From assembly GCF_000702885.1 (NCBI RefSeq), contig NZ_JNKO01000002.1, positions 62,001 through 126,000 of the forward strand: DNA of 64,000 nt, given 5' to 3'. This stretch comes from Oribacterium sp. P6A1. GTDB lineage: Bacteria; Bacillota; Clostridia; Lachnospirales; Lachnospiraceae. Positions 35,801-44,295 of the stretch are shown piece after piece (the stretch's first letter is position 1; the number at the start of each line of letters is the position of its first letter). The notes under the pieces were generated by a model. It was not told where the DNA came from. It worked only from the letters and a program-made list of their open reading frames with translations, and made no database searches. The translations under genes and the position numbers were made by a program.

Positions 35801-36754
35801 ATGAATCAGTATGTTGTAGGTATTGACGTTGGAGGGACCACGGTAAAGTGCGGAATCTTTACTATCACCGGTGTTCTTATGGACAAGTGGGAGGTTCCTA
35901 CAAGAAAGGAAGAGGAAGGAAGATACATCTTACCTGACGTAGCAGATTCCCTTAAGGCGCATCTTGCGGAAAAGAAGATAGAGCTTAATGATATCGAAGG
36001 TATCGGTATAGGCGTTCCGGGACCTGTTGAGCCAAACGGATATGTTCATGTATGTGTTAATCTCGGATGGCATGATCACTGGCCTGCAAAGGAGATGCAG
36101 GAGCTCATGGGCGGGAATATCAGATGTGAAGCAGGAAATGATGCCAATGTTGCAGCCCTGGGTGAAATGTGGCAGGGCGGTGGAAAAGGCCACAACAACA
36201 TTCTGATGGTAACTCTCGGAACAGGAGTAGGCGGCGGCCTCATTATGAACGGTCGTATAGTTGCAGGAGTTCACGGTGCGGGAGCAGAAATCGGACACAT
36301 CCATGTACGAGAGGATGAGAAGGAACAGTGCAACTGCGGCGGTCATGGATGCCTTGAGCAGGTGGCCAGCGCCACAGGTATAGTCCGCGAAGCAAAGCGC
36401 GTCCTTGCGGCTTCAGATGAAGCTTCAACCATGAGAGATTTTGGAGAGGCATTGACAGCGAAGGATGTCTGCGATTGTGCAAAGGCAGGAGATGCTCTTG
36501 CGGAAAAGAGCCTCGGAACCAGTCTTAGATATCTTGGACTTGTGCTTTCCCAGGTATCCATGGTGGCTGATCCGGAACTTTACGTTATCGGCGGAGGAGT
36601 TTCAAAGGCAGGAGAGTATCTAATCGATGGAATCAGGAAGCATTATGATGAGCTGACACCGCTTCTTAAGGAAAAGGCTGATATAACACTTGCCACCCTC
36701 GGCAATGATGCCGGTATCTACGGAAGTGCGAGAATGGTGCTTTCCAACGAGTGA
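35801..36754 (+). CDS. ROK-family glucokinase
   Basis: A 317-residue sugar kinase. The N-terminal ATP-binding motif GIDVGGTTVKCGIF, the sugar site EAGNDANVAALGE, TLGTGVGGG and the ROK zinc motif CNCGGHGCLEQVAS are all present, and the length is normal for glucokinase. It phosphorylates glucose (or a related hexose) with ATP. GGAGGGG precedes the ATG. The following histidine kinase starts 30 nt downstream, so the two may be co-transcribed. Confidence 0.92.
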   Translation: MNQYVVGIDVGGTTVKCGIFTITGVLMDKWEVPTRKEEEGRYILPDVADSLKAHLAEKKIELNDIEGIGIGVPGPVEPNGYVHVCVNLGWHDHWPAKEMQELMGGNIRCEAGNDANVAALGEMWQGGGKGHNNILMVTLGTGVGGGLIMNGRIVAGVHGAGAEIGHIHVREDEKEQCNCGGHGCLEQVASATGIVREAKRVLAASDEASTMRDFGEALTAKDVCDCAKAGDALAEKSLGTSLRYLGLVLSQVSMVADPELYVIGGGVSKAGEYLIDGIRKHYDELTPLLKEKADITLATLGNDAGIYGSARMVLSNE

Positions 36755-36784
36755 CCCTGCAGAACCTGACGGGAAATATAGACA

Positions 36785-38203
36785 TTGAAAAAATCGTTAT
36801 TTATCAAATTTATAGTCGCGTATATCATTTTTGGTGTCCTTGGATTCACGGTGGTGGCACTGTTTTCTTCCAGACTTACCTACAGGTATCTTCTTCAGGA
36901 GCAGGCCAACAGTCTCTACAGTGAGGCGACCCTCATAGCTACCACCTATTCCGAAACCAGGGATACAAGTCTCAGTGAAGATGTGGTAAATGAACAGATG
37001 AATGCTGTTTCCACCTTTCTCCATGTAGATATATGGATTGTGGACAGGAACGGAAAGATACTCAGCGACGCAAATAAAAAGGGATATAAAGACCGGCAGA
37101 TAGAGAATTTTGATACTACCCGCACCGGTGGCAGATACGAGGTTGGAACCTATCATGATATGTTTCCTTCGGAGGTGCTGACGGTCATGGCGCCGGTTAC
37201 AAGGGCGTATACCACAAGCGGATATGTGATCATTCATAATTCGGTACAGAATATCCTTTCTTCGCAATACGAGATACTGAATATAGTATATGTGACTTCT
37301 CTCATTATCTTTCTGCTTTCCATGGGTATACTGGTGGTGTTTTACATCATCGTATACAGGCCGCTGAATAAGATAACCATAGGAGCCACAAAGTATGCGG
37401 CGGGTGATTATGCATACAAGATAGAGACTAATTCACGGGATGAAATGGGATATCTTGCAGAAACCCTTAATTTCATGTCTGATGAGATCTCAAAGGCGGA
37501 TGACTATCAGAGGCAGTTCATAGCCAATGTCAGCCACGATTTCAGATCGCCTCTTACTTCCATAAAAGGTTATCTTGAGGCCATACTTGACGGAACGGTG
37601 CCCAAGGAGCTGGAGGAGAAGTATCTCAGGAGGCTTATATCGGAAACCGAGAGACTTACGAAACTTACAAAATCCATGCTGAATCTGGGGTCTTTGGATA
37701 AGAAGGGATTCCTCAGCAGAACGAATTTTGACATTAACAGAGTCATAAGGGACGTCTGTGCGAGCTTTGAGATGACCTGCCAGAAGAAGGAAATGGTGTT
37801 TCAACTGACCTTTGCGGAGAAAAAGGAGATGGTCTATGCGGACTACTCAAAGATACAGCAGGTGCTATACAATCTTATAGACAATGCTTTGAAGTTCAGC
37901 AATCCTAAATCCTCTATTTCCATAAAGACGGGTATAAGAGGAAACAGAGTGTTCATTTCGGTGAAGGATACCGGAATAGGCATACCAAAGGCGGATCTCA
38001 GTAAGATCTGGGACAGATTTTATAAGGCGGATCAGTCAAGAGGCAAGGATAAGCACGGTACAGGACTGGGACTCAGTATCGTAAAGTCCATCATCAATGC
38101 TCACGGGGAAAACATTGACTGTATCTCAACAGAGGGTGTTGGAACGGAATTTGTATTTACTTTGCCGCCGGCGTACTATCCGGAGCAGAACGGTGAAGGA
38201 TAA
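36785..38203 (+). CDS. Sensor histidine kinase
   Basis: A 472-residue membrane kinase. It has membrane segment 1 (about 5-29), an extracellular sensor domain (about 30-163), membrane segment 2 (about 165-187), HAMP, and HisKA with the phosphorylated His251 in NVSHDFRSPLTS. The HATPase has DNALKFSN, DTGIGIPK and GTGLGLS. The start codon is TTG at 36785 with only a weak GGGAAAT site. Its likely response regulator is on the opposite strand, converging from 39125. Confidence 0.9.
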   Translation: MKKSLFIKFIVAYIIFGVLGFTVVALFSSRLTYRYLLQEQANSLYSEATLIATTYSETRDTSLSEDVVNEQMNAVSTFLHVDIWIVDRNGKILSDANKKGYKDRQIENFDTTRTGGRYEVGTYHDMFPSEVLTVMAPVTRAYTTSGYVIIHNSVQNILSSQYEILNIVYVTSLIIFLLSMGILVVFYIIVYRPLNKITIGATKYAAGDYAYKIETNSRDEMGYLAETLNFMSDEISKADDYQRQFIANVSHDFRSPLTSIKGYLEAILDGTVPKELEEKYLRRLISETERLTKLTKSMLNLGSLDKKGFLSRTNFDINRVIRDVCASFEMTCQKKEMVFQLTFAEKKEMVYADYSKIQQVLYNLIDNALKFSNPKSSISIKTGIRGNRVFISVKDTGIGIPKADLSKIWDRFYKADQSRGKDKHGTGLGLSIVKSIINAHGENIDCISTEGVGTEFVFTLPPAYYPEQNGEG

Positions 38204-38267
38204 AGCTGTTATCATGATACGTATTTCGGGAGTATTTTCCTGAATCTGATTCTGATAAGAGATAAAT

Positions 38268-38303
38268 AAAAAGGTGGGCGGATTTCGATCCGCTCACCTT
38301 TTT
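38268..38303. terminator. Bidirectional terminator between kinase and response regulator
   Basis: AAAAAGGTGGGCGGAT (38268-38283) pairs with ATCCGCTCACCTTTTT (38288-38303). A5 on one side and T5 on the other give an end signal for both converging genes. Confidence 0.88.
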
Positions 38304-38378
38304 GCATGAGACATCCTGATAAGTTATTTATGTGAAATCTCATGTAATGTGGTACATGTACCCGGATATATTCTATTT

Positions 38379-39125
38379 TTATCCGACTCTGAATTTATAA
38401 CCGATACCCCAGACTGTAGAGATCTCCCACTCTGTGTTGCCTGAGATCTTTTCACGGAGACGCTTTATATGTACGTCAACTGTTCTGCTGTCACCTGCGA
38501 ACTCATATCCCCATATATGGTCAAGCAGCTGTTCTCTGGTGAATACCTGATTGGGAGATGAAGCAAGGAAAAACAGAAGCTCCAGCTCCTTGGGCGGCAT
38601 CTCCACGGCGTGACCCTTATAGAATACAGAGTAGTTTGTTTTATTTATTATGAGATCTGTGTACTCTATGAAGTTGCCGCTCCTGAGAGTCTCCTCACCT
38701 TCGTTCTGGGAATGGGTGCGGACAGATTCCTGAGAAGCTTCCATGGTCTGTTCATGAGTATATCTTCTGAGGACTGCTTTTACTCTTGCAACCAGCTCCT
38801 TTGACTCAAAGGGCTTTATCATATAGTCATCTGCCCCGAGCTCCAGTCCCAGAACCTTATCAAAGGTCTCTCCTTTTGCGGAAAGCATGATGACAGGAAC
38901 AGGACTAATGGCTCGGAGTCTTCTGCAGACCTCGTAGCCGTCTATTCCCGGAAGCATGAGGTCGAGAATCACAAGATTAGGCTTATATTCCGGAAAGAGC
39001 TTTAGTGCTTCTTCACCGTCTTCGGCGCACATGGTATCGAACATCTCTTTTTCGAGATACAAAGAGATGAGCTCAGATATAGAGGTGTCATCATCAACAA
39101 TTAATATTTTTTGCTTTTCAGCCAT
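38379..39125 (-). CDS. OmpR/PhoB-family response regulator
   Basis: A 248-residue regulator. The receiver domain has the acidic pocket DDD (about 11-13), phospho-acceptor Asp55 in ILDLMLPG, and the conserved Lys in DYMIKPFE. A longer than usual linker (about 125-150) leads to a C-terminal winged helix (KELELLFFLASSPNQVFTREQLLDHIWGY...DSRTVDVHIKRLREKI). GGGGGG upstream of the ATG is the ribosome site. It starts 19 nt after mutS2, so it is probably read from the mutS2 transcript, while its probable kinase converges from the other strand. Confidence 0.93.
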   Translation of the reverse strand: MAEKQKILIVDDDTSISELISLYLEKEMFDTMCAEDGEEALKLFPEYKPNLVILDLMLPGIDGYEVCRRLRAISPVPVIMLSAKGETFDKVLGLELGADDYMIKPFESKELVARVKAVLRRYTHEQTMEASQESVRTHSQNEGEETLRSGNFIEYTDLIINKTNYSVFYKGHAVEMPPKELELLFFLASSPNQVFTREQLLDHIWGYEFAGDSRTVDVHIKRLREKISGNTEWEISTVWGIGYKFRVG

Positions 39126-39144
39126 TTCCCCCCCCGATTTATAC

Positions 39145-41640
39145 CTATTTACTCTTGAAAAATACGATAGTCACGCCGTCCTGTCCTTCACCGAACTCAC
39201 CAAGACGGAAGGACTCAACATATTTAAGCTTCTTCAGCTGCTGATGAACAGCCTTTCTGAGTGCACCGGTTCCTCTTCCGTGAACCACCCGGACCTGAGG
39301 CAGGTGAGCGAGATATGCGTCATCCAGATACTTCTGAAGTTCGGGAATGGCTTCAAAGGTAGTCATGCCGATAAGATTGATCTCCGGAGAAATGCCCATG
39401 GTCTTCTGCATGCGGATGCTGCCGCCGGAGGTGCTTCCCTTTTTGTGCTTTCCCGGAGCTTCGATACCGGGACCTGATACCTTTCCGGTATCCACAAGCT
39501 CGATGTCTCTGACTGAAACTTTTGTGCGGATGATACCTGCTGTAACGTAAAGCTCACCCTTATGGTCAGGAAGGGTGGAAACAGTGGCATTAAGGTTCAT
39601 GGAAGCTACATGAACGGTATCACCGAGGTGAAGGCTCTTGGCAGATACAGGCTTGGAAGGCCCCTTGACCTTCTGGGCGTTTGAAAGACTTGCCTGGGTT
39701 TCCCTTAGCTTTTTGTTAAGGGTGGATCTCGTTTTCTCTGCATCGAGAGTGGCTGATCCGTTCTGCTCCTGCCTGCGCAGCTCCTTAACTATGCCGTCGG
39801 CAGTTTCCTTGGCATCTGCAAGGATCTGGGCAGCTTCTTCCCGGGCTTTTTGGAGTATCTTGTCACGGCCCTTCTCCACGCCCTTGGAGTTCTCCCGGGC
39901 TCTGCGTTTGTATTCCTCAATCTCTGATTTATAACGTTCGATTTCCTGCTTTTCCCGTTCTATGGTGACACGGCTTTCCTCAAGACTGGCAATAACGTCT
40001 TCGAACTTTACATCTTCCTGTTCAAGACGGCTCTTTGCATCATCGATGATGTAGGATGGAAGTCCCAGCTTCTGTGAAATGGCAAAAGCATTGGACTTAC
40101 CAGGAACACCGATGAGAAGTCTGTAGGTCGGGCTCAATGTTGTGACATCGAACTCGCAGCTTGCATTTTCGACTCCCGGAGTTGAAAGGGCATAGACCTT
40201 GATTTCGGCATAGTGAGTCGTGGCAACTGTTCTTGTCTTCATATTATGAAGGAAGTTGAGTATGGCCATGGCGAGGGCCGCACCTTCTGTGGGGTCGGTT
40301 CCCGCACCCAGCTCGTCAAAGAGACAGAGGCTGTGGCTGTCTGCCTTTTCAAGGATTTTTACGGTGTTGGTCATGTGGGCAGAGAAGGTTGAAAGGCTCT
40401 GCTCGATGGACTGCTCATCTCCGATGTCAGCGAAGATCTCCTCAAATACGGAAAGCTCCGAACCTTCCTTTGCCGGAATGAACAGACCGGACTGTCCCAT
40501 AAGCTGGAAGAGACCTATGGTCTTTAAGCAGACCGTCTTGCCGCCGGTGTTGGGACCTGTAATAACCAGCATGTCAAAATCCTTGCCGAGATATACCGTG
40601 GTAGGAACTACCTTTTTCGGATCTATCAAAGGGTGTCTGCCTTCGATGATGGAAATGTAGTACTTATCATTTAGAACAGGCATGGTGGCATGCATTGACT
40701 CTGCGAACTTTGCCTTGGCAAAAACAAAGTCAAGATGGGCAAGGATCTCGATGTCGTTATGTATGGTTTCTGTATATGGCATGAGAGAACCGGAAAGAGT
40801 TTCCAGAACCTTCTCGATCTCTTTCTTTTCCTCGGCTTCCAGCTCCTTGATATCGTTGTTCAGCTTTACTATGCTCATAGGTTCTATAAACAGAGTGGAA
40901 CCTGTGGAGCTCTGGTCGTGGACCATGCCGGGGAAAGCGGACTTGTACTCAGCCTTTACGGGAAGACAGTATCTTCCGTCCCTCATAGTGATGACAGCAT
41001 CCTGCAGCATGGATCTTGAGCTGTTCAGAATGCTGTTAAGAGAGCTGTGTATACGCTCCTCAAATACATGCTTCTTTTTCCGGACAGCAAAAAGACCCGC
41101 ACTGGCATCATCTGCCACAGAATCTTCGGAAATGATGCATCGGGTGATTTCTTTGTTTATCTGGGTGAGAGGCTCAATGTCACGAAAATATCCTGAAAGA
41201 CTGTCATCCTCGGTTAATTCTTTCAGCTTCTCCGGGTCAGGTTTGTTTTTTGTATAGTGGGCATTGAGTCTTACAGCTCTGGGAACCGGTTTTTTCGGCT
41301 CCTGGGCTTTTTCACTGTCTCTTGCATAGGATTTGGCACGTCCCGCAGCAGTGAGAACCCCGCTGATCTGAAGCAATTCGGATATGGAAAGTGATGCTGC
41401 GATATCAAGTCTCTTGAGACTGTTGTTCACATCCTTTACACCCGAAAATGAGATGTTGCCGTAAAGACCTATACGTGTCATGGCAGCATCCGTCTCAAGA
41501 AGGTTTTGCTCAATCTCCGAAATGTCAGTGGAAGGCAGAAGATCATGTATAAGCTGCTTTCCCTTGGGGGAATTTGCATAACCCTCCAGGCGTTCTTTTA
41601 TTTTATTAAATTCCAATGTATTTAAAGCTTTATCATTCAT
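39145..41640 (-). CDS. mutS2: Endonuclease MutS2
   Basis: An 831-residue MutS2. It lacks the mismatch-recognition domain and starts with the clamp/lever region (LEFNKIKERLEGYA). The ATPase has GPNTGGKTVCLKT, then DIGDEQSIEQSLSTFSAHM and LFDELGAGTDPTEGAAL. A long coiled coil (about 520-640) follows. The C-terminal Smr domain has VRVVHGRGTGALRKAVH. It acts on recombination intermediates or stalled ribosomes in Firmicutes. No ribosome site is visible, and a TATACT hexamer (41648-41653 on the minus strand) sits just before the ATG. Confidence 0.96.
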   Translation of the reverse strand: MNDKALNTLEFNKIKERLEGYANSPKGKQLIHDLLPSTDISEIEQNLLETDAAMTRIGLYGNISFSGVKDVNNSLKRLDIAASLSISELLQISGVLTAAGRAKSYARDSEKAQEPKKPVPRAVRLNAHYTKNKPDPEKLKELTEDDSLSGYFRDIEPLTQINKEITRCIISEDSVADDASAGLFAVRKKKHVFEERIHSSLNSILNSSRSMLQDAVITMRDGRYCLPVKAEYKSAFPGMVHDQSSTGSTLFIEPMSIVKLNNDIKELEAEEKKEIEKVLETLSGSLMPYTETIHNDIEILAHLDFVFAKAKFAESMHATMPVLNDKYYISIIEGRHPLIDPKKVVPTTVYLGKDFDMLVITGPNTGGKTVCLKTIGLFQLMGQSGLFIPAKEGSELSVFEEIFADIGDEQSIEQSLSTFSAHMTNTVKILEKADSHSLCLFDELGAGTDPTEGAALAMAILNFLHNMKTRTVATTHYAEIKVYALSTPGVENASCEFDVTTLSPTYRLLIGVPGKSNAFAISQKLGLPSYIIDDAKSRLEQEDVKFEDVIASLEESRVTIEREKQEIERYKSEIEEYKRRARENSKGVEKGRDKILQKAREEAAQILADAKETADGIVKELRRQEQNGSATLDAEKTRSTLNKKLRETQASLSNAQKVKGPSKPVSAKSLHLGDTVHVASMNLNATVSTLPDHKGELYVTAGIIRTKVSVRDIELVDTGKVSGPGIEAPGKHKKGSTSGGSIRMQKTMGISPEINLIGMTTFEAIPELQKYLDDAYLAHLPQVRVVHGRGTGALRKAVHQQLKKLKYVESFRLGEFGEGQDGVTIVFFKSK

Positions 41641-41681
41641 GCATCTCAGTATAGCAAATGCATCAAGTTTTTGCCACTTTC

Positions 41682-41710
41682 TTGCTTGTCTATGGGGAGT
41701 TGTATATAAT
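41682..41710 (+). promoter_or_regulatory. Promoter of the HtrA-like gene
   Basis: TTGCTT (41682-41687), a 17-nt spacer, then a perfect TATAAT (41705-41710). The predicted transcript start falls at or next to the ATG at 41718, and no ribosome site lies between them. Confidence 0.55.
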
Positions 41711-41717
41711 ATTCTCT

Positions 41718-43019
41718 ATGGACGATAACGACTTTATTAAAGAAAATATAGTGGGTAGACAGGAGAGCTGGAAGAAGAGAGTCAAGCATTATGCCAGAGT
41801 CACAGTATCTGCTGTTTTGTTCGGAACCCTGAGTGCCGGAGTCTTCGCCATACTGGAACCGAAGTTCGCCGGTCATTTCTATGAAGATGAGCCGGAAACT
41901 GTGAGATTTGAAACCGAGCCCGAGACAGCCGAATCCGAGACTGTGGAAGTGACTGAGCCTGAGACCACTAAAACCGAGCCTGAGACGGAAGAGACGCCGA
42001 AGGAGACTGTTTCCGTAGAGAATGTGGTAAGGGATGAGATACGGAAATACCAGTTCAGTGCAGATGACTTTGAGCGTATGAACAGTACCCTCCAAAAGGT
42101 TGCATCAGGAGCGGACCATTCTTTGGTGGAGGTACGGAGCCGTGAAACTGCCAATGATTTTTTCGGACAGCTGGTGAAGTCCGGAAAGAGTTCGGCAGGG
42201 GTAGTCATTGCCAGAACCTCAGGGGAAATACTGATACTTACTTCCGATACAGTGGCCAGTGATACAGGCAGCATCGAAGCTGTATTTTACGGTGATAAGA
42301 TTTACAGTGCAGCTGTGAAATCAGTGGACGAGGTGGATGGCATAGCGGTTGTGTCGGTGCCGCTGTCGGGTCTGACTGCGAGAGACGGACAGAACATCAG
42401 GACCATTTCCATCGGTGATTCCTCAATGATACACAGAGGGGATATGATCATCGCAGTGGGAGCTCCTGCCGGAGTTTACAGCTCGTCAACAGTGGGTTCC
42501 ATAGCAGCTGTTTCTTTCAATACCATAAGCGCGGACGGTAATGTCAAAGACATGATTGCGGACATAGACATTGACCCTACCTACGGAAGCTTTGTGATAA
42601 ACACAGAAGGGGAGCTGATAGGATGGGTGAAACCGGAGGATAAGAGCGGTGGCCATGGCTATGAACATATCGTGGGAATCTCTGATTATCTTGACGTGAT
42701 AGAAACCATTTCCAACGGTACGGAGTTTGCTTATCTCGGTCTCAAGGCCCAGGAAATGACTCAGGAGATGGCTGAGGCAAGACTTCCTGAGGGGCTCTAT
42801 ATACGTGAGAGCATACAAAATTCCCCGGCCTATGATGCCGGCATACAGAACGGTGATGTGCTGGTAGGCATAAATGACAGGGAAATCCGCAGGATGACGG
42901 ATTATCATGAGGCTCTTAAAGAGCTTCGTGCCGGTGAAGATGCGGATGTGACGGTTATGAGGCAGAACGGTGCTGAGTACGTCAGCGTTCATTTCAGCGT
43001 TACCGTTGCAGGACGATAA
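41718..43019 (+). CDS. HtrA-like PDZ protein with a degenerate protease triad
   Basis: A 433-residue protein: cytoplasmic N-terminus, one membrane segment (about 29-48), a Glu/Thr-rich spacer (about 56-98), a trypsin-like domain (about 125-345) and a C-terminal PDZ domain (about 350-430, GLYIRESIQNSPAYDAGIQNGDVLVGIN). Aligned by eye with HtrA, the triad is lost: the His position of LTNxHV reads LTSDTV (T178), the Asp of TDIAV reads DGIAV (G208), and the Ser of GNSGGP reads PTYGSF (Y289). It is therefore likely a binding or sensing protein, not a protease. ATG at 41718 lacks a ribosome site. Confidence 0.85.
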   Translation: MDDNDFIKENIVGRQESWKKRVKHYARVTVSAVLFGTLSAGVFAILEPKFAGHFYEDEPETVRFETEPETAESETVEVTEPETTKTEPETEETPKETVSVENVVRDEIRKYQFSADDFERMNSTLQKVASGADHSLVEVRSRETANDFFGQLVKSGKSSAGVVIARTSGEILILTSDTVASDTGSIEAVFYGDKIYSAAVKSVDEVDGIAVVSVPLSGLTARDGQNIRTISIGDSSMIHRGDMIIAVGAPAGVYSSSTVGSIAAVSFNTISADGNVKDMIADIDIDPTYGSFVINTEGELIGWVKPEDKSGGHGYEHIVGISDYLDVIETISNGTEFAYLGLKAQEMTQEMAEARLPEGLYIRESIQNSPAYDAGIQNGDVLVGINDREIRRMTDYHEALKELRAGEDADVTVMRQNGAEYVSVHFSVTVAGR

Positions 43020-43123
43020 AAAACATGATAGTATGAGCGACGTGAGTCTGCCCGGGTATCCAAAGATCCGGCAGCACAGGTGAAAATAATCGAATTATTG
43101 CTTTGGATTAGAAAGAATATTTG

Positions 43124-44143
43124 ATGGAAATAAACGAGTTTTTTAAAGAGAGGAATATGGAGACGGCTTCAGCCGGCATGAGATTCATAGATACATTTTA
43201 TGACGGACTCAGAGTTTCGGATGTATATCTTGTGAAGACGAAGAACGCAGCTCTGACAAAGAACGGAAAGGAATATCTAAACGTTACGCTGCAGGACCGT
43301 ACAGGTCAGGTAGATGCCAAGGTATGGGAACCGAATTCACCGGGAATCAGTGATTTTGACGTTCTTGATTATGTTTATGTGGAGGGTAATGTTACTGTCT
43401 ACAACGGAACCAATCAGCTCAGCATTCAGAGACTCAGAGTTGCAAATGAAGGTTCCTATGAGCCGAAGAACTATCTTCCGGTTTCTTCACGTTCTATAGA
43501 GGAGATGGAGGCAGAGCTTGATCAGATGATCAAGTCTGTAAAGAATACTTACCTGAGTAAGCTGCTCAACATCATATTCATAGAAGATGAGGCGTTCCAT
43601 AAGGAGTTCCTGCAGCACAGCGCTGCAAAGTCAGTGCATCACGGATATGTGGGAGGACTTGCGGAGCATACTTTGTCAGTGGCTTCCGTATGTGACTATT
43701 TTGCAAAGCATTATCCTGATCTTCGCAGAGATCTGCTCATAACAGCAGCTCTTTGTCATGATATAGGAAAGGTTAAGGAGCTTACCGCATTCCCGAGGAA
43801 TGATTACAGTGATGAAGGTCAGCTTATCGGGCATATCGTGATCGGATACCAGAAGGTGATGAATGTTGCCGGAAGTATCCCCGGTTTCCCGGACACCCTG
43901 GGAGCAGAGCTTGGACACTGTATCCTTGCGCATCACGGAGAGCTTGAGTACGGTTCACCTAAGAAGCCGGCCCTTATGGAGGCTATGGCACTTTCCTTTG
44001 CGGATAATGTTGATGCCAAGCTTCAGACCATGAGAGAGGCTCTTGATGCAGCGGATAAGAACGGAAAGGCTGCAGAAGGAAACGGATGGATAGGATTCAA
44101 CAGACTTATCGATTCAAATATGCGTAAAACAAGCGAGTCCTGA
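43124..44143 (+). CDS. YhaM-family 3'-5' exoribonuclease
   Basis: A 339-residue protein with an N-terminal OB-fold (about 25-110: YLNVTLQDRTGQVDAKVWE) and a C-terminal HD domain. The HD metal residues are in HHGYVGGLAEHTLSV and LCHDIGKVKEL, with a further His in ILAHHGELEYGSPK. The organisation and length match YhaM, which trims RNA (and DNA) 3' ends. ATG at 43124 is taken over the TTG one codon earlier. A terminator follows at 44221. Confidence 0.92.
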   Translation: MEINEFFKERNMETASAGMRFIDTFYDGLRVSDVYLVKTKNAALTKNGKEYLNVTLQDRTGQVDAKVWEPNSPGISDFDVLDYVYVEGNVTVYNGTNQLSIQRLRVANEGSYEPKNYLPVSSRSIEEMEAELDQMIKSVKNTYLSKLLNIIFIEDEAFHKEFLQHSAAKSVHHGYVGGLAEHTLSVASVCDYFAKHYPDLRRDLLITAALCHDIGKVKELTAFPRNDYSDEGQLIGHIVIGYQKVMNVAGSIPGFPDTLGAELGHCILAHHGELEYGSPKKPALMEAMALSFADNVDAKLQTMREALDAADKNGKAAEGNGWIGFNRLIDSNMRKTSES

Positions 44144-44220
44144 ATTCCGGAACCGGATTCTGAATCGATGGGATTCTATTAAATAAAGCGAAAAAAGAAT
44201 TAAATTACCATAATATGTTA

Positions 44221-44276
44221 CCCCGTTTCTGTCGATGTACCCATTAGATTGAGTACGACCGATAGAAACGGGGTCT
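44221..44276 (+). terminator. Terminator between YhaM and the GGDEF-like gene
   Basis: CCCCGTTTCTGTCG (44221-44234) pairs with the segment ending GATAGAAACGGGG near 44273, followed by TCTTTAT. It ends 20 nt before the next ATG, so it could also attenuate that gene. Confidence 0.75.
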
Positions 44277-44295
44277 TTATATATGCGGGGTTATT

